Shown here in pieces: positions 1 to 5,229 of a stretch of 5,655 bases of DNA. Position 1 is the first letter of the stretch, and every line of letters starts with the position of its first letter. The position numbers were made by a program, and so were the translations under genes. The DNA lies in assembly GCA_945861815.1 (NCBI GenBank), contig CAMAVV010000115.1:1-5655 (forward strand), read 5' to 3'. Below the pieces are notes generated by a model. That model saw only the letters and a program-made list of their open reading frames with translations, searched no databases and was not told where the DNA came from. Source of the DNA: Thermoflexus hugenholtzii JAD2. Lineage in GTDB: Bacteria > Chloroflexota > Dehalococcoidia > SHYB01.

Positions 1-181
1 ACATGGAGGAGTAGCTATCGGCGTTCATGAAGCCGTCAACGTCCTTGATGGCGAGACCCGCTTCAGCAAGGGCCACAGATGCCGACTCGGCCTGTATCTG
101 CCAGATCGTGCGGTCGGGCGCCCGTCGCCGGGGGTACTCGTAGGCGCCGACGATGGCAGCCTTTTTGTGGAGAGTGGACAT
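1..181 (-). CDS. Thiolase-family protein (SCP-x/acetyl-CoA acetyltransferase type), N-terminal part
   Basis: The first 60 residues are visible; the gene runs off the left edge. It opens MSTLHKKAAIVGAYEYPRRR, a typical first beta strand and turn of SCP-x-like thiolases, followed by the helix AESASVALAEAGLAIKDVDG, where 'AL.EAGL...DVDG' is the usual thiolase helix leading into the second strand. The start is the ATG at 181-179, preceded by AGGAG (complement of 190-194) with 8 nt spacing. The catalytic cysteine region lies beyond the window, so it cannot be said whether this is a true thiolase or one of the cysteine-less relatives that work as aldolases with a DUF35 partner (Ltp2-ChsH2 type). 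It is divergent from the rightward acyl-CoA gene cluster and probably co-regulated with it. The fold call is fairly sure; the reaction is unknown. Confidence 0.8.
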   Translation of the reverse strand, partial: MSTLHKKAAIVGAYEYPRRRAPDRTIWQIQAESASVALAEAGLAIKDVDGFMNADSYSSM

Positions 182-200
182 CGGCTCTACTCCTTATACA

Positions 201-216
201 CAGCCGGAAACGGCTG
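201..216. promoter_or_regulatory. Perfect palindrome, candidate operator or 5'-UTR hairpin
   Basis: CAGCCG-GAAA-CGGCTG is a perfect 6-bp inverted repeat around a 4-nt centre. It lies between the leftward candidate -10 box (219-224) and the leftward ribosome binding site (190-194), so it would overlap the leftward transcription start or lie in its leader. It is about 25 bp upstream of the rightward -35 box. The position suits a repressor operator, and an RNA stem-loop in the leftward leader is the alternative. No T-run follows on either strand, so it is not an intrinsic terminator. Confidence 0.5.
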
Positions 217-218
217 GT

Positions 219-247
219 AGTATAACTCACCTATATATACTTGAAAA
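219..247 (-). promoter_or_regulatory. Candidate sigma70-like promoter for the leftward thiolase gene
   Basis: Read on the minus strand, TTTTCA (complement of 242-247) is followed by 17 nt and then TATACT (complement of 219-224). The -10 matches the consensus at 5 of 6 positions and the -35 at 4 of 6. Predicted initiation is near 212, giving a leader of about 30 nt before the ATG at 181. The surrounding sequence (217-250) is markedly AT-rich compared with the rest of the window. Its -35 box overlaps that of the rightward promoter. Confidence 0.45.
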
Positions 248-269
248 CGATATCGGCGCAGGCTAGAAT
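241..269 (+). promoter_or_regulatory. Sigma70-like promoter for the rightward acyl-CoA operon
   Basis: TTGAAA at 241-246, a 17-nt spacer, then TAGAAT at 264-269. Both hexamers are near consensus at the optimal spacing. Transcription would begin near 276, giving an untranslated leader of about 70 nt before the GTG at 346. No other comparably good promoter was seen ahead of the downstream genes, which suits a single transcription unit. Sigma70-type recognition is assumed, because the host is unknown. Confidence 0.6.
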
Positions 270-345
270 AGCGGCACAATTCTCCTGATGTACCTCCGCC
301 TTCCGCCTCGCCCTCGATCCTCAGCCCGAATCTCCTGGAGGCCTT

Positions 346-1152
346 GTGAGCACAAAGTTTAGCACCCTTATTTATGAGAAGGCCAACCATCGCGCGCTCA
401 TCGTGCTCAATCGCCCGGAGGCGCTGAACGCCTTCGACAGGACGATGCAGAAAGAGCTGAAGACTGCATGGCGGATGGTGAAGGAAGACGAGGATGTGCG
501 CGTGGTCATCCTCACCGGCGCCGGCGATAGGGCCTTCTGCAGCGGCGTGGACTTGAAGGAGGGCGACGACCCCGAGACGAAGGCGAAGAAGGAGAAAGAC
601 CCCTGGCACCATGAAGATGCCGGGGCGCGCCTCACCTCCAAGCAGAATGGCGTTTGGAAGCCTGTCATCACCGCCGTCAACGGCCTCTGTAACGCCGGGG
701 CGTTCTATTTTATCTACGATAGCGATATCGTCATCGCCTCCGAGAATGCAACCTTTTTCGATACCCACGTCTCCTATGGCCTGGTGACGGCCCTCGAACC
801 TATCGGCCTGACACGGCGCGTGCCCCTTGGCGAGGTGCTGCGCATCGCCCTAGTGGGCGGCGACGAGCGTGTGAGCGCGAAGCGCGCCTATGAGATCGGC
901 CTGGTGAGCGAAGTGGTAACTCAGGCCGAGCTGATGCCCGCCGCCGAACGCCTTGCTGCAAGCATCGCCTCGCACCCACCCATCGCCGTACAGGGCACTG
1001 TGAAGGCCATTTGGCGCAGCCTGGATATGGGGCGGCAGCAAGGGCTGGAGCTTGGCGAGATGTACCCACGCGTCGGCAACACGCCAGAGGCGTTGAAGCA
1101 GTTGAACGAAAAGCTGGCCCGGAAGGACAAGCCCAAGTGGCGTCTGCGATAA
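346..1152 (+). CDS. Crotonase-fold (enoyl-CoA hydratase/isomerase family) protein lacking both hydratase glutamates
   Basis: The protein has 268 residues, normal for a crotonase. It starts at GTG 346 behind CCTGGAGG (334-341, 4 nt spacing). Seen: the N-terminal strand with LNRPEALNAF (21-30), the CoA/oxyanion-hole segment AFCSGVDLKE (63-72), NGLCNAGAFYF (112-122) with oxyanion glycine G118, and the later helix SAKRAYEIGLVSEVV (177-191). Aligned by hand to rat enoyl-CoA hydratase, Glu144 corresponds to Y121 and Glu164 to H141, so ordinary hydratase chemistry is unlikely. H141 sits in the motif DTHVSYG, and E151 lies 10 residues on; other crotonases (4-chlorobenzoyl-CoA dehalogenase, 6-oxocamphor hydrolase) place catalytic acids or histidines nearby. 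Residues 69-91 form an unusually charged loop containing H88-H89. It is the first gene of the operon and overlaps the next by 16 nt. The fold is certain; hydratase, isomerase, hydrolase and decarboxylase all remain possible. Confidence 0.9.
   Translation: MSTKFSTLIYEKANHRALIVLNRPEALNAFDRTMQKELKTAWRMVKEDEDVRVVILTGAGDRAFCSGVDLKEGDDPETKAKKEKDPWHHEDAGARLTSKQNGVWKPVITAVNGLCNAGAFYFIYDSDIVIASENATFFDTHVSYGLVTALEPIGLTRRVPLGEVLRIALVGGDERVSAKRAYEIGLVSEVVTQAELMPAAERLAASIASHPPIAVQGTVKAIWRSLDMGRQQGLELGEMYPRVGNTPEALKQLNEKLARKDKPKWRLR
1121..1127 (+). promoter_or_regulatory. Ribosome binding site that fixes the start of the first CoA-transferase gene
   Basis: GGAAGGA lies inside the end of the crotonase gene, 9 nt before the GTG at 1137. 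The reading frame stays open further upstream to a TTG at 1011. That longer form would add 42 low-complexity Ala/Arg/Gly-rich residues read out of frame through the crotonase gene. The Shine-Dalgarno match and the homology both favour GTG 1137. Confidence 0.65.
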
Positions 1153-2393
1153 GCCGGGCCGCGCCAGAGCAGGCGCAGGCAGCCCACGGCCCTCTTCACG
1201 GCCTCCGCGTCCTCGACCTCACTCACTACATCGCCGGGCCGTTCTGCACCAAGCTGCTTGCAGACTACGGCGCAGACGTCATCAAAATCGAGCGGCCAGG
1301 CAGGGGCGACGGCATGCGCCACGTGGGGCCGTTTCTCAATGATGCGCCAAACCCGGAGAAGGCCGGCCCCTTCCTCTATCTGAACACCAACAAGTTCGGC
1401 GTGACGCTGAACCTCAAGCAATATGAGGGGCGTCAGCTATTCCTGGAAATGCTCAAGTCGGCGGATGTCGTCGTCGAAAACTTCAGCCCAGGGACGTTGG
1501 AGAGCTCGAGCCTGCACTACGAGGAGCTGCGCAAGACGACCCCTGACCTGGTGATGACCTCTATCTCCAACTTCGGCCAGACGGGCCCTTACCGCGATTT
1601 CAAGGCCAATGAGCTTATCGAATATGGCATGGGCGGCCAGCTGCGCTCCACAGGTTATCCCGACAGGCCGCCGGTAAAGCTCGGCGGCAACGTGGGCATA
1701 TACCAGGCAGGGCAGAACGCCACATTCGCAACCGTAACGGCCCTCTTCCGCCGTGAGCTCGATGGCTTTGGCGACTACCTGGATGTGTCGCTCTTCGAGA
1801 CGCAGGCCAGCAACCAGGACCGCCGCAGCATCTATATGTTGAACCACGAGTACACGGGGGCTATCACCAAGCGCCACAGCGATGCGACAGGTCTCGCCTT
1901 CGGCATCTTCCCCTGCGCCGATGGCTACATCTGCTTCTGGTCTGGCGTCAACCGCTTCTCCCGCGTCGCCGAGATGGTGGGCAGGCCTGAGCTTATGAAC
2001 GACCCTCGCTTTGCTGATTATGAGCGCGGCGTCTCCGACGACGCCATCCACTATTTCAATAACGATGTCCTACTCCCGTGGACGCTTGAGCGCGACCTCT
2101 ACACAGTTTGGCGCGAGTCGCAGAAGTGCGGCCTGGCTACCGCGCCCGTGATGTCGCCTGGGCAGTTCTTCGCCGATCCCTACTATCGCGCTCGGGGTTT
2201 CTTCCCGACGATCGACCATCCGAAGGCGGGCAAGCTCGACTACCCTGGCAGGCCCTTTATCATGCAGAACAGCCCGTGGAAGCTTCGCCGCCCTGCGCCC
2301 CTGCTCGGCCAGCACAACCAGGAGATATACGGCGGCATGCTTGGCCTTTCGACAAAAGAAATCGCAGACCTGCGTAAAGGTGGCATCATCTAG
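1137..2393 (+). CDS. Family III (CaiB/BaiF) CoA-transferase-like subunit without the catalytic aspartate
   Basis: 418 residues from GTG 1137, the usual family size. After a short variable leader, the family signature begins at GLRVLDLTHYIAGPFCTKLL (22-41), then LADYGADVIKIERPG (41-55), the strand NTNKFGVTLNL (83-93), VVVENFSPGTLE (111-122) and SISNFGQTGPY (142-152). The small C-terminal domain includes GFFPTIDHPKAG (354-365) and LLGQHNQEIY (389-398). Family III enzymes form acyl-aspartyl anhydride intermediates on an Asp in a segment like 'TADYMSG' (CaiB). Here the segment is NVGIYQAG (185-192), with Ile188 (codon ATA, 1698-1700) at the Asp position. The gene overlaps the crotonase by 16 nt and sits 2 nt from a second family member that keeps the Asp. 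This suggests it is the non-catalytic partner of a heteromer, as I recall for one subunit of BbsEF. Subfamily and substrate are unknown. Confidence 0.9.
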   Translation: MASAISRAAPEQAQAAHGPLHGLRVLDLTHYIAGPFCTKLLADYGADVIKIERPGRGDGMRHVGPFLNDAPNPEKAGPFLYLNTNKFGVTLNLKQYEGRQLFLEMLKSADVVVENFSPGTLESSSLHYEELRKTTPDLVMTSISNFGQTGPYRDFKANELIEYGMGGQLRSTGYPDRPPVKLGGNVGIYQAGQNATFATVTALFRRELDGFGDYLDVSLFETQASNQDRRSIYMLNHEYTGAITKRHSDATGLAFGIFPCADGYICFWSGVNRFSRVAEMVGRPELMNDPRFADYERGVSDDAIHYFNNDVLLPWTLERDLYTVWRESQKCGLATAPVMSPGQFFADPYYRARGFFPTIDHPKAGKLDYPGRPFIMQNSPWKLRRPAPLLGQHNQEIYGGMLGLSTKEIADLRKGGII

Positions 2394-2395
2394 CT

Positions 2396-3703
2396 ATGCG
2401 CCCAAACCGCCTCCCACTCCAAGGCGTCCGCGTCCTTGACCTTACGATGGTCGTTGCTGGTCCCTATTGCACCATGCTCCTTGGCGATTGGGGCGCAGAA
2501 GTCGTTCGCATGGATACCACACAGGTCTTCGTCCCCTACACACGCGGCACGTCGCCACGCCCGCCCAAGGAATATGTGGAAGCGGTGCGCAACTCCGGCT
2601 ATGGCTACGCGGGAAACACGCCCACCACACGCCCCTGGAACCGCTACGCCATGTTTCAGAACCACGCGCGCAACAAGTTGAGCCTCACCGTGGACTTGCT
2701 CGCCGAGGACTGCGGCAAGATATTCGATGAGATGGTCGCCATCTCGGACGTGCTGGTGGAGAACAACGTCCCGTCCAACCTGGCAAAGCTCGGCATCACC
2801 TACGAGCGCGTCCGCCGCATCCGCCCGGACATCATCATGCTGCGCATGCCGCCCTATGGCTTGGGCGGCGACTACGAGAACTATCGCGCCTTCGGCTCCC
2901 ACATCGAGGCGGTGAACGGCCACCTGTGGATGCGCGGCTATCCCGATACCGACGCCACCATGCGCGGTGTCCTCCCCATCGCGGACGGGCCTTCCGGCAT
3001 CGGCGGGGCGACTGCCGTGGTGATGGCGCTGCGGCACCGGGCGCGCACCGGCCAAGGCCAGCTTATCGAGCTTTCACAGACAGAGAACTTCGCGACCTAC
3101 CTGGGCGAGGCGCTGATGGACTATTCCATGAACAAGCGCGAGCCGGAAATCATGGGCAATCGCAGCCGGCACTGCGCCCCCCAGGGTGTCTATCCCTGCA
3201 GGGGCGACGACGCATGGGTCACCATTGCCGTCAGCAGCAATGAAGAGTGGCGCGCCCTTTGCAACGTCATGGGCAACCCGGCCTGGGCGAATACCCCTGA
3301 CTACGCAACGAACGCAGGGCGCATGCGCAACCACAACGATATCGACGAGATGATCTCGCTGTGGACGCAGCACCAGGAGCACTACGCCCTGATGTGGCGA
3401 TTGCAAGAGGCCGGCGTCCCCGCGGGAGCGGTCATCGACGAAGCGGAGGCCTTCAGCGACCCGCACTTCACTGCGCGCGGCTTTTTCGAAAAGCTCACAC
3501 ACCCGGAGTGCGGCACTCACCGCTACCCTGGCCTGGGCTTCAAGATGCGCCGCACGCCGAACCACATCCGCCGCGCGCCCTGCCGCATGGGCGAGGACAA
3601 TGAGTACATCTACGAAAAACTCCTTATGACGGAGCAGCAGCAGTATAAGAAGCTCATCGCCGAAGGGCGCATCGGCATGGACTACGCGCCTAACGTTCGA
3701 TAA
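2396..3703 (+). CDS. Family III (CaiB/BaiF) CoA-transferase, catalytic aspartate present
   Basis: 435 residues from ATG 2396, 2 nt after the previous stop, so probably translationally coupled. The nearest Shine-Dalgarno-like string, AAAGGTGG (2376-2383), is rather far from the ATG. Seen: GVRVLDLTMVVAGPYCTMLL (10-29), GDWGAEVVRMD (30-40), NKLSLTVDL (93-101), VLVENNVPSNLAKLGI (119-134), and the active-site segment PIADGPSG (194-201), with D197 (GAC, 2984-2986) at the acyl-anhydride Asp position. The C-terminal part carries VPAGAVIDEAEAFSDPHF (341-358). Between MD (39-40) and the strand at 93 it is about 20 residues longer than the preceding paralogue. That stretch is rich in Pro, Arg, Tyr and Gly (about 41-85). 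It likely moves CoA between a donor acyl-CoA and a carboxylic acid, perhaps as a heteromer with the upstream protein. The substrate cannot be inferred. Confidence 0.92.
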   Translation: MRPNRLPLQGVRVLDLTMVVAGPYCTMLLGDWGAEVVRMDTTQVFVPYTRGTSPRPPKEYVEAVRNSGYGYAGNTPTTRPWNRYAMFQNHARNKLSLTVDLLAEDCGKIFDEMVAISDVLVENNVPSNLAKLGITYERVRRIRPDIIMLRMPPYGLGGDYENYRAFGSHIEAVNGHLWMRGYPDTDATMRGVLPIADGPSGIGGATAVVMALRHRARTGQGQLIELSQTENFATYLGEALMDYSMNKREPEIMGNRSRHCAPQGVYPCRGDDAWVTIAVSSNEEWRALCNVMGNPAWANTPDYATNAGRMRNHNDIDEMISLWTQHQEHYALMWRLQEAGVPAGAVIDEAEAFSDPHFTARGFFEKLTHPECGTHRYPGLGFKMRRTPNHIRRAPCRMGEDNEYIYEKLLMTEQQQYKKLIAEGRIGMDYAPNVR

Positions 3704-3717
3704 TCCTGGAGGCAACG

Positions 3718-5124
3718 ATGGTTGGCATACGAGCGATCGGCGCATATGTGCCGAAGCACCGCATGGCGAAGGAGACCGTCGGCTGGGGTTCGCCCAGCGA
3801 ACGCGCCGTCGCCAACTTCGATGAGGATAGCGTCACTATGGCGACTGCCGCAGCGATCGACTGCCTCCACGGCCTCGAGCCGCATCTGGTCGATGGCATC
3901 CTCTTCGCCACCACGTCGAACCCCTATTTCGAAAAGCAGAGCGCCTCCACCATTGCCACCGCTTTGGACCTGCGCCGCGATATCTTCTCTGAAGACCTTG
4001 CCTCGACCTTGCGCGCAGGCACCTCCGGCCTTCGCGCCGCCGCAGACGCCGTTCGCGCCGGGTCGGCGAAAAACGTCCTTGTCACCGCAGGCGATATCCG
4101 CCTCGCCTACCCCAAGAGCGATATGGAACGTTACCTTGGCGACGGCGGCGCGGCGCTCCTTATTTCCGATACTGATGTCGCGGTCGAGATCGAGGCGGCG
4201 CACTTCGTCACAACCCACATGGTTGAGCTCTGGCGCTCCACCACGGACGCCTATATCCGCTCTGGCGAAGACCGCTTCATCACCGAGGAGGGCTACCTGC
4301 CCGCAATCATTGGAGCAGCGACAGGCCTTGCGAAGAAGACCAAGCTGACGCCCAAGGACTTCGCCAAGGCCGTCATCTACGCCGCAGACCCGCGCCGCCA
4401 CGCCGATATCGGCAGACGACTTGGCCTCACGCCGCAGCAGCTTCAAGACCCGATGTTCGGCGTCCTGGGCAACACTGGCACGGCATTCCCTCTCATGATG
4501 CTCGCCGCCGCCTTGGAGGACGCCAAGCCCGGCGACCGTATCCTACTCATCGGCTATGGCGATGGGGCAGACGCCTACGCGCTAAAGGTCACGGATAAAA
4601 TCGAGCAGGCCCGCGCAGGACGGCGGCTGATAAAGAAGCACCTTGCATCGAAGGCCAAGCTCCCCGCCTACGAGAACTTCCTGCGCTGGCGCGGCCTCCT
4701 TGCCGCCGAGCCTGCCCGCCGCCCGGACCCGCTCCCTATCTCCCTCCAGGCCGCCTGGCGCGACGCCGAGCGCAACCTGCGCCTCCACGGTGGGAAGTGC
4801 ACGGCCTGCGGACACATCCAATACCCGCCGCAAAAGCAGTGCGCTTTCTGCAAAGCCGTCGATTCTTGGGTCCCGGTGCGCCTCTCCGATAAACAGGCCA
4901 AAATCGTGACCTTTTCCATGGACTATGTGGCAGGAACTCATGATGTGCCCCTCGTCATCACCGTTGTTGACTTAGATGGCGGCGGGCGCGCATTGCTCAT
5001 GATGGCCGACCGTGATATCGACCAAATCAAAGTCGGCATGCCCGTTGAGATGACCTTCCGCAAACTTGGCGTCATCGGCGGCGTGCACAACTACTATTGG
5101 AAGTCGGCGCCGATACGAGCGTAG
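3718..5124 (+). CDS. HMG-CoA-synthase-like thiolase-fold protein fused to a DUF35 zinc-ribbon OB-fold domain
   Basis: 468 residues from ATG 3718 behind CCTGGAGG (3705-3712, 5 nt spacing). Domain 1 (about 1-290) resembles archaeal-type HMG-CoA synthase: GIRAIGAYVPKHR (3-15), VANFDEDSVTMATAAA (31-46), LRAGTSGLRAAADAVRAG (98-115), YLGDGGAALLIS (139-150), GNTGTAFPLMMLAAAL (251-266), PGDRILLIGYGDGAD (271-285). Hand alignment puts T66, L98 and A222 where the synthase has its catalytic Glu, Cys and His; N252 of the GN motif is kept. A helical linker (about 291-355) leads to domain 2, a rubredoxin-like zinc ribbon with C361, C364, C375 and C378 (CX2CX10CX2C), then an OB fold with AGTHDVPLVITVVDLDGGGR (405-424). 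DUF35 proteins bridge thiolase and HMG-CoA synthase in archaea and partner SCP-x thiolases in bacteria. With a thiolase next door, a structural or CoA-channelling role is likely. Automated labels of HMG-CoA synthase should not be taken literally. Confidence 0.9.
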   Translation: MVGIRAIGAYVPKHRMAKETVGWGSPSERAVANFDEDSVTMATAAAIDCLHGLEPHLVDGILFATTSNPYFEKQSASTIATALDLRRDIFSEDLASTLRAGTSGLRAAADAVRAGSAKNVLVTAGDIRLAYPKSDMERYLGDGGAALLISDTDVAVEIEAAHFVTTHMVELWRSTTDAYIRSGEDRFITEEGYLPAIIGAATGLAKKTKLTPKDFAKAVIYAADPRRHADIGRRLGLTPQQLQDPMFGVLGNTGTAFPLMMLAAALEDAKPGDRILLIGYGDGADAYALKVTDKIEQARAGRRLIKKHLASKAKLPAYENFLRWRGLLAAEPARRPDPLPISLQAAWRDAERNLRLHGGKCTACGHIQYPPQKQCAFCKAVDSWVPVRLSDKQAKIVTFSMDYVAGTHDVPLVITVVDLDGGGRALLMMADRDIDQIKVGMPVEMTFRKLGVIGGVHNYYWKSAPIRA

Positions 5125-5138
5125 GAGACAAATAGCCG

Positions 5139-5165
5139 CAGATTACACAGATGGCACAGATTTTC
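5139..5165. repeat. Short 9-bp-period tandem repeat (CAGAT units)
   Basis: Three consecutive 9-nt units, CAGATTACA, CAGATGGCA and CAGATTTTC, lie 14 nt after the stop of the HMG-CoA-synthase-like gene. All share CAGAT. Strings of this CAGATTACACAGAT kind recur, in my recollection, between genes of several environmental bacterial lineages, so this may be one copy of a dispersed intergenic element. Only one copy is visible here. Chance similarity of short units is possible. Confidence 0.45.
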
Positions 5166-5182
5166 GGCAAGAAGTGAATTGC

Positions 5183-5207
5183 ATGGGCGGAGCGACGACT
5201 CGCCCAT
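5183..5207 (+). promoter_or_regulatory. Stem-loop just upstream of the downstream thiolase gene
   Basis: ATGGGCG (5183-5189) pairs perfectly with CGCCCAT (5201-5207). With G5190 bulged, A5191-G5192 can pair with C5199-T5200, closing a CGACGA hexaloop. The hairpin ends 9 nt before the thiolase Shine-Dalgarno sequence. No T-run follows, so it is not a standard terminator. In a shared transcript it could mark an RNA-processing site, stabilise one side of the message, or be a protein-binding palindrome. Confidence 0.4.
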
Positions 5208-5216
5208 CTGGAATCC

Positions 5217-5223
5217 GAGGAGG
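5217..5223 (+). promoter_or_regulatory. Strong ribosome binding site for the downstream thiolase
   Basis: GAGGAGG, 6 nt before the ATG at 5230, is the strongest Shine-Dalgarno match in the window and fixes this start. No convincing promoter is seen in the 105-bp gap (5125-5229), so the gene probably belongs to the same transcription unit, with its translation started independently. Confidence 0.7.
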
Positions 5224-5229
5224 CACACG

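Noticed and set aside
187..768. 193-codon open frame on the minus strand across the control region and crotonase gene
   Set aside because: It is antisense to a clear crotonase, with no recognisable domain. It arises from high-GC codon bias and would run through the divergent promoter region.
1011..1136. Upstream extension of the first CoA-transferase frame to a TTG at 1011
   Set aside because: The added 42 residues are out-of-frame reading of the crotonase gene with no family similarity, while GTG 1137 has a well-placed GGAAGGA and leaves a normal family length.
2390..3055. 221-codon minus-strand open frame
   Set aside because: It lies opposite the second CoA-transferase, whose protein has unmistakable family motifs. 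The antisense product is Ala/Val/His/Gly-rich shadow sequence.
3991..4032. Frameshift or sequencing error explaining the missing Cys in the HMG-CoA-synthase-like protein
   Set aside because: The frame is intact on both sides, with matching motifs (AGTSGL directly after the Leu). The Glu and His positions far away are also changed.
3682..4446. 254-codon minus-strand open frame
   Set aside because: It lies opposite the HMG-CoA-synthase-like gene and the end of the CoA-transferase gene. Its translation is a low-complexity shadow with no family motifs.
5183..5207. Intrinsic terminator after the HMG-CoA-synthase-like gene
   Set aside because: The stem is not followed by a run of T; the next bases are CTGGAATCC, so standard rho-independent termination is not supported.
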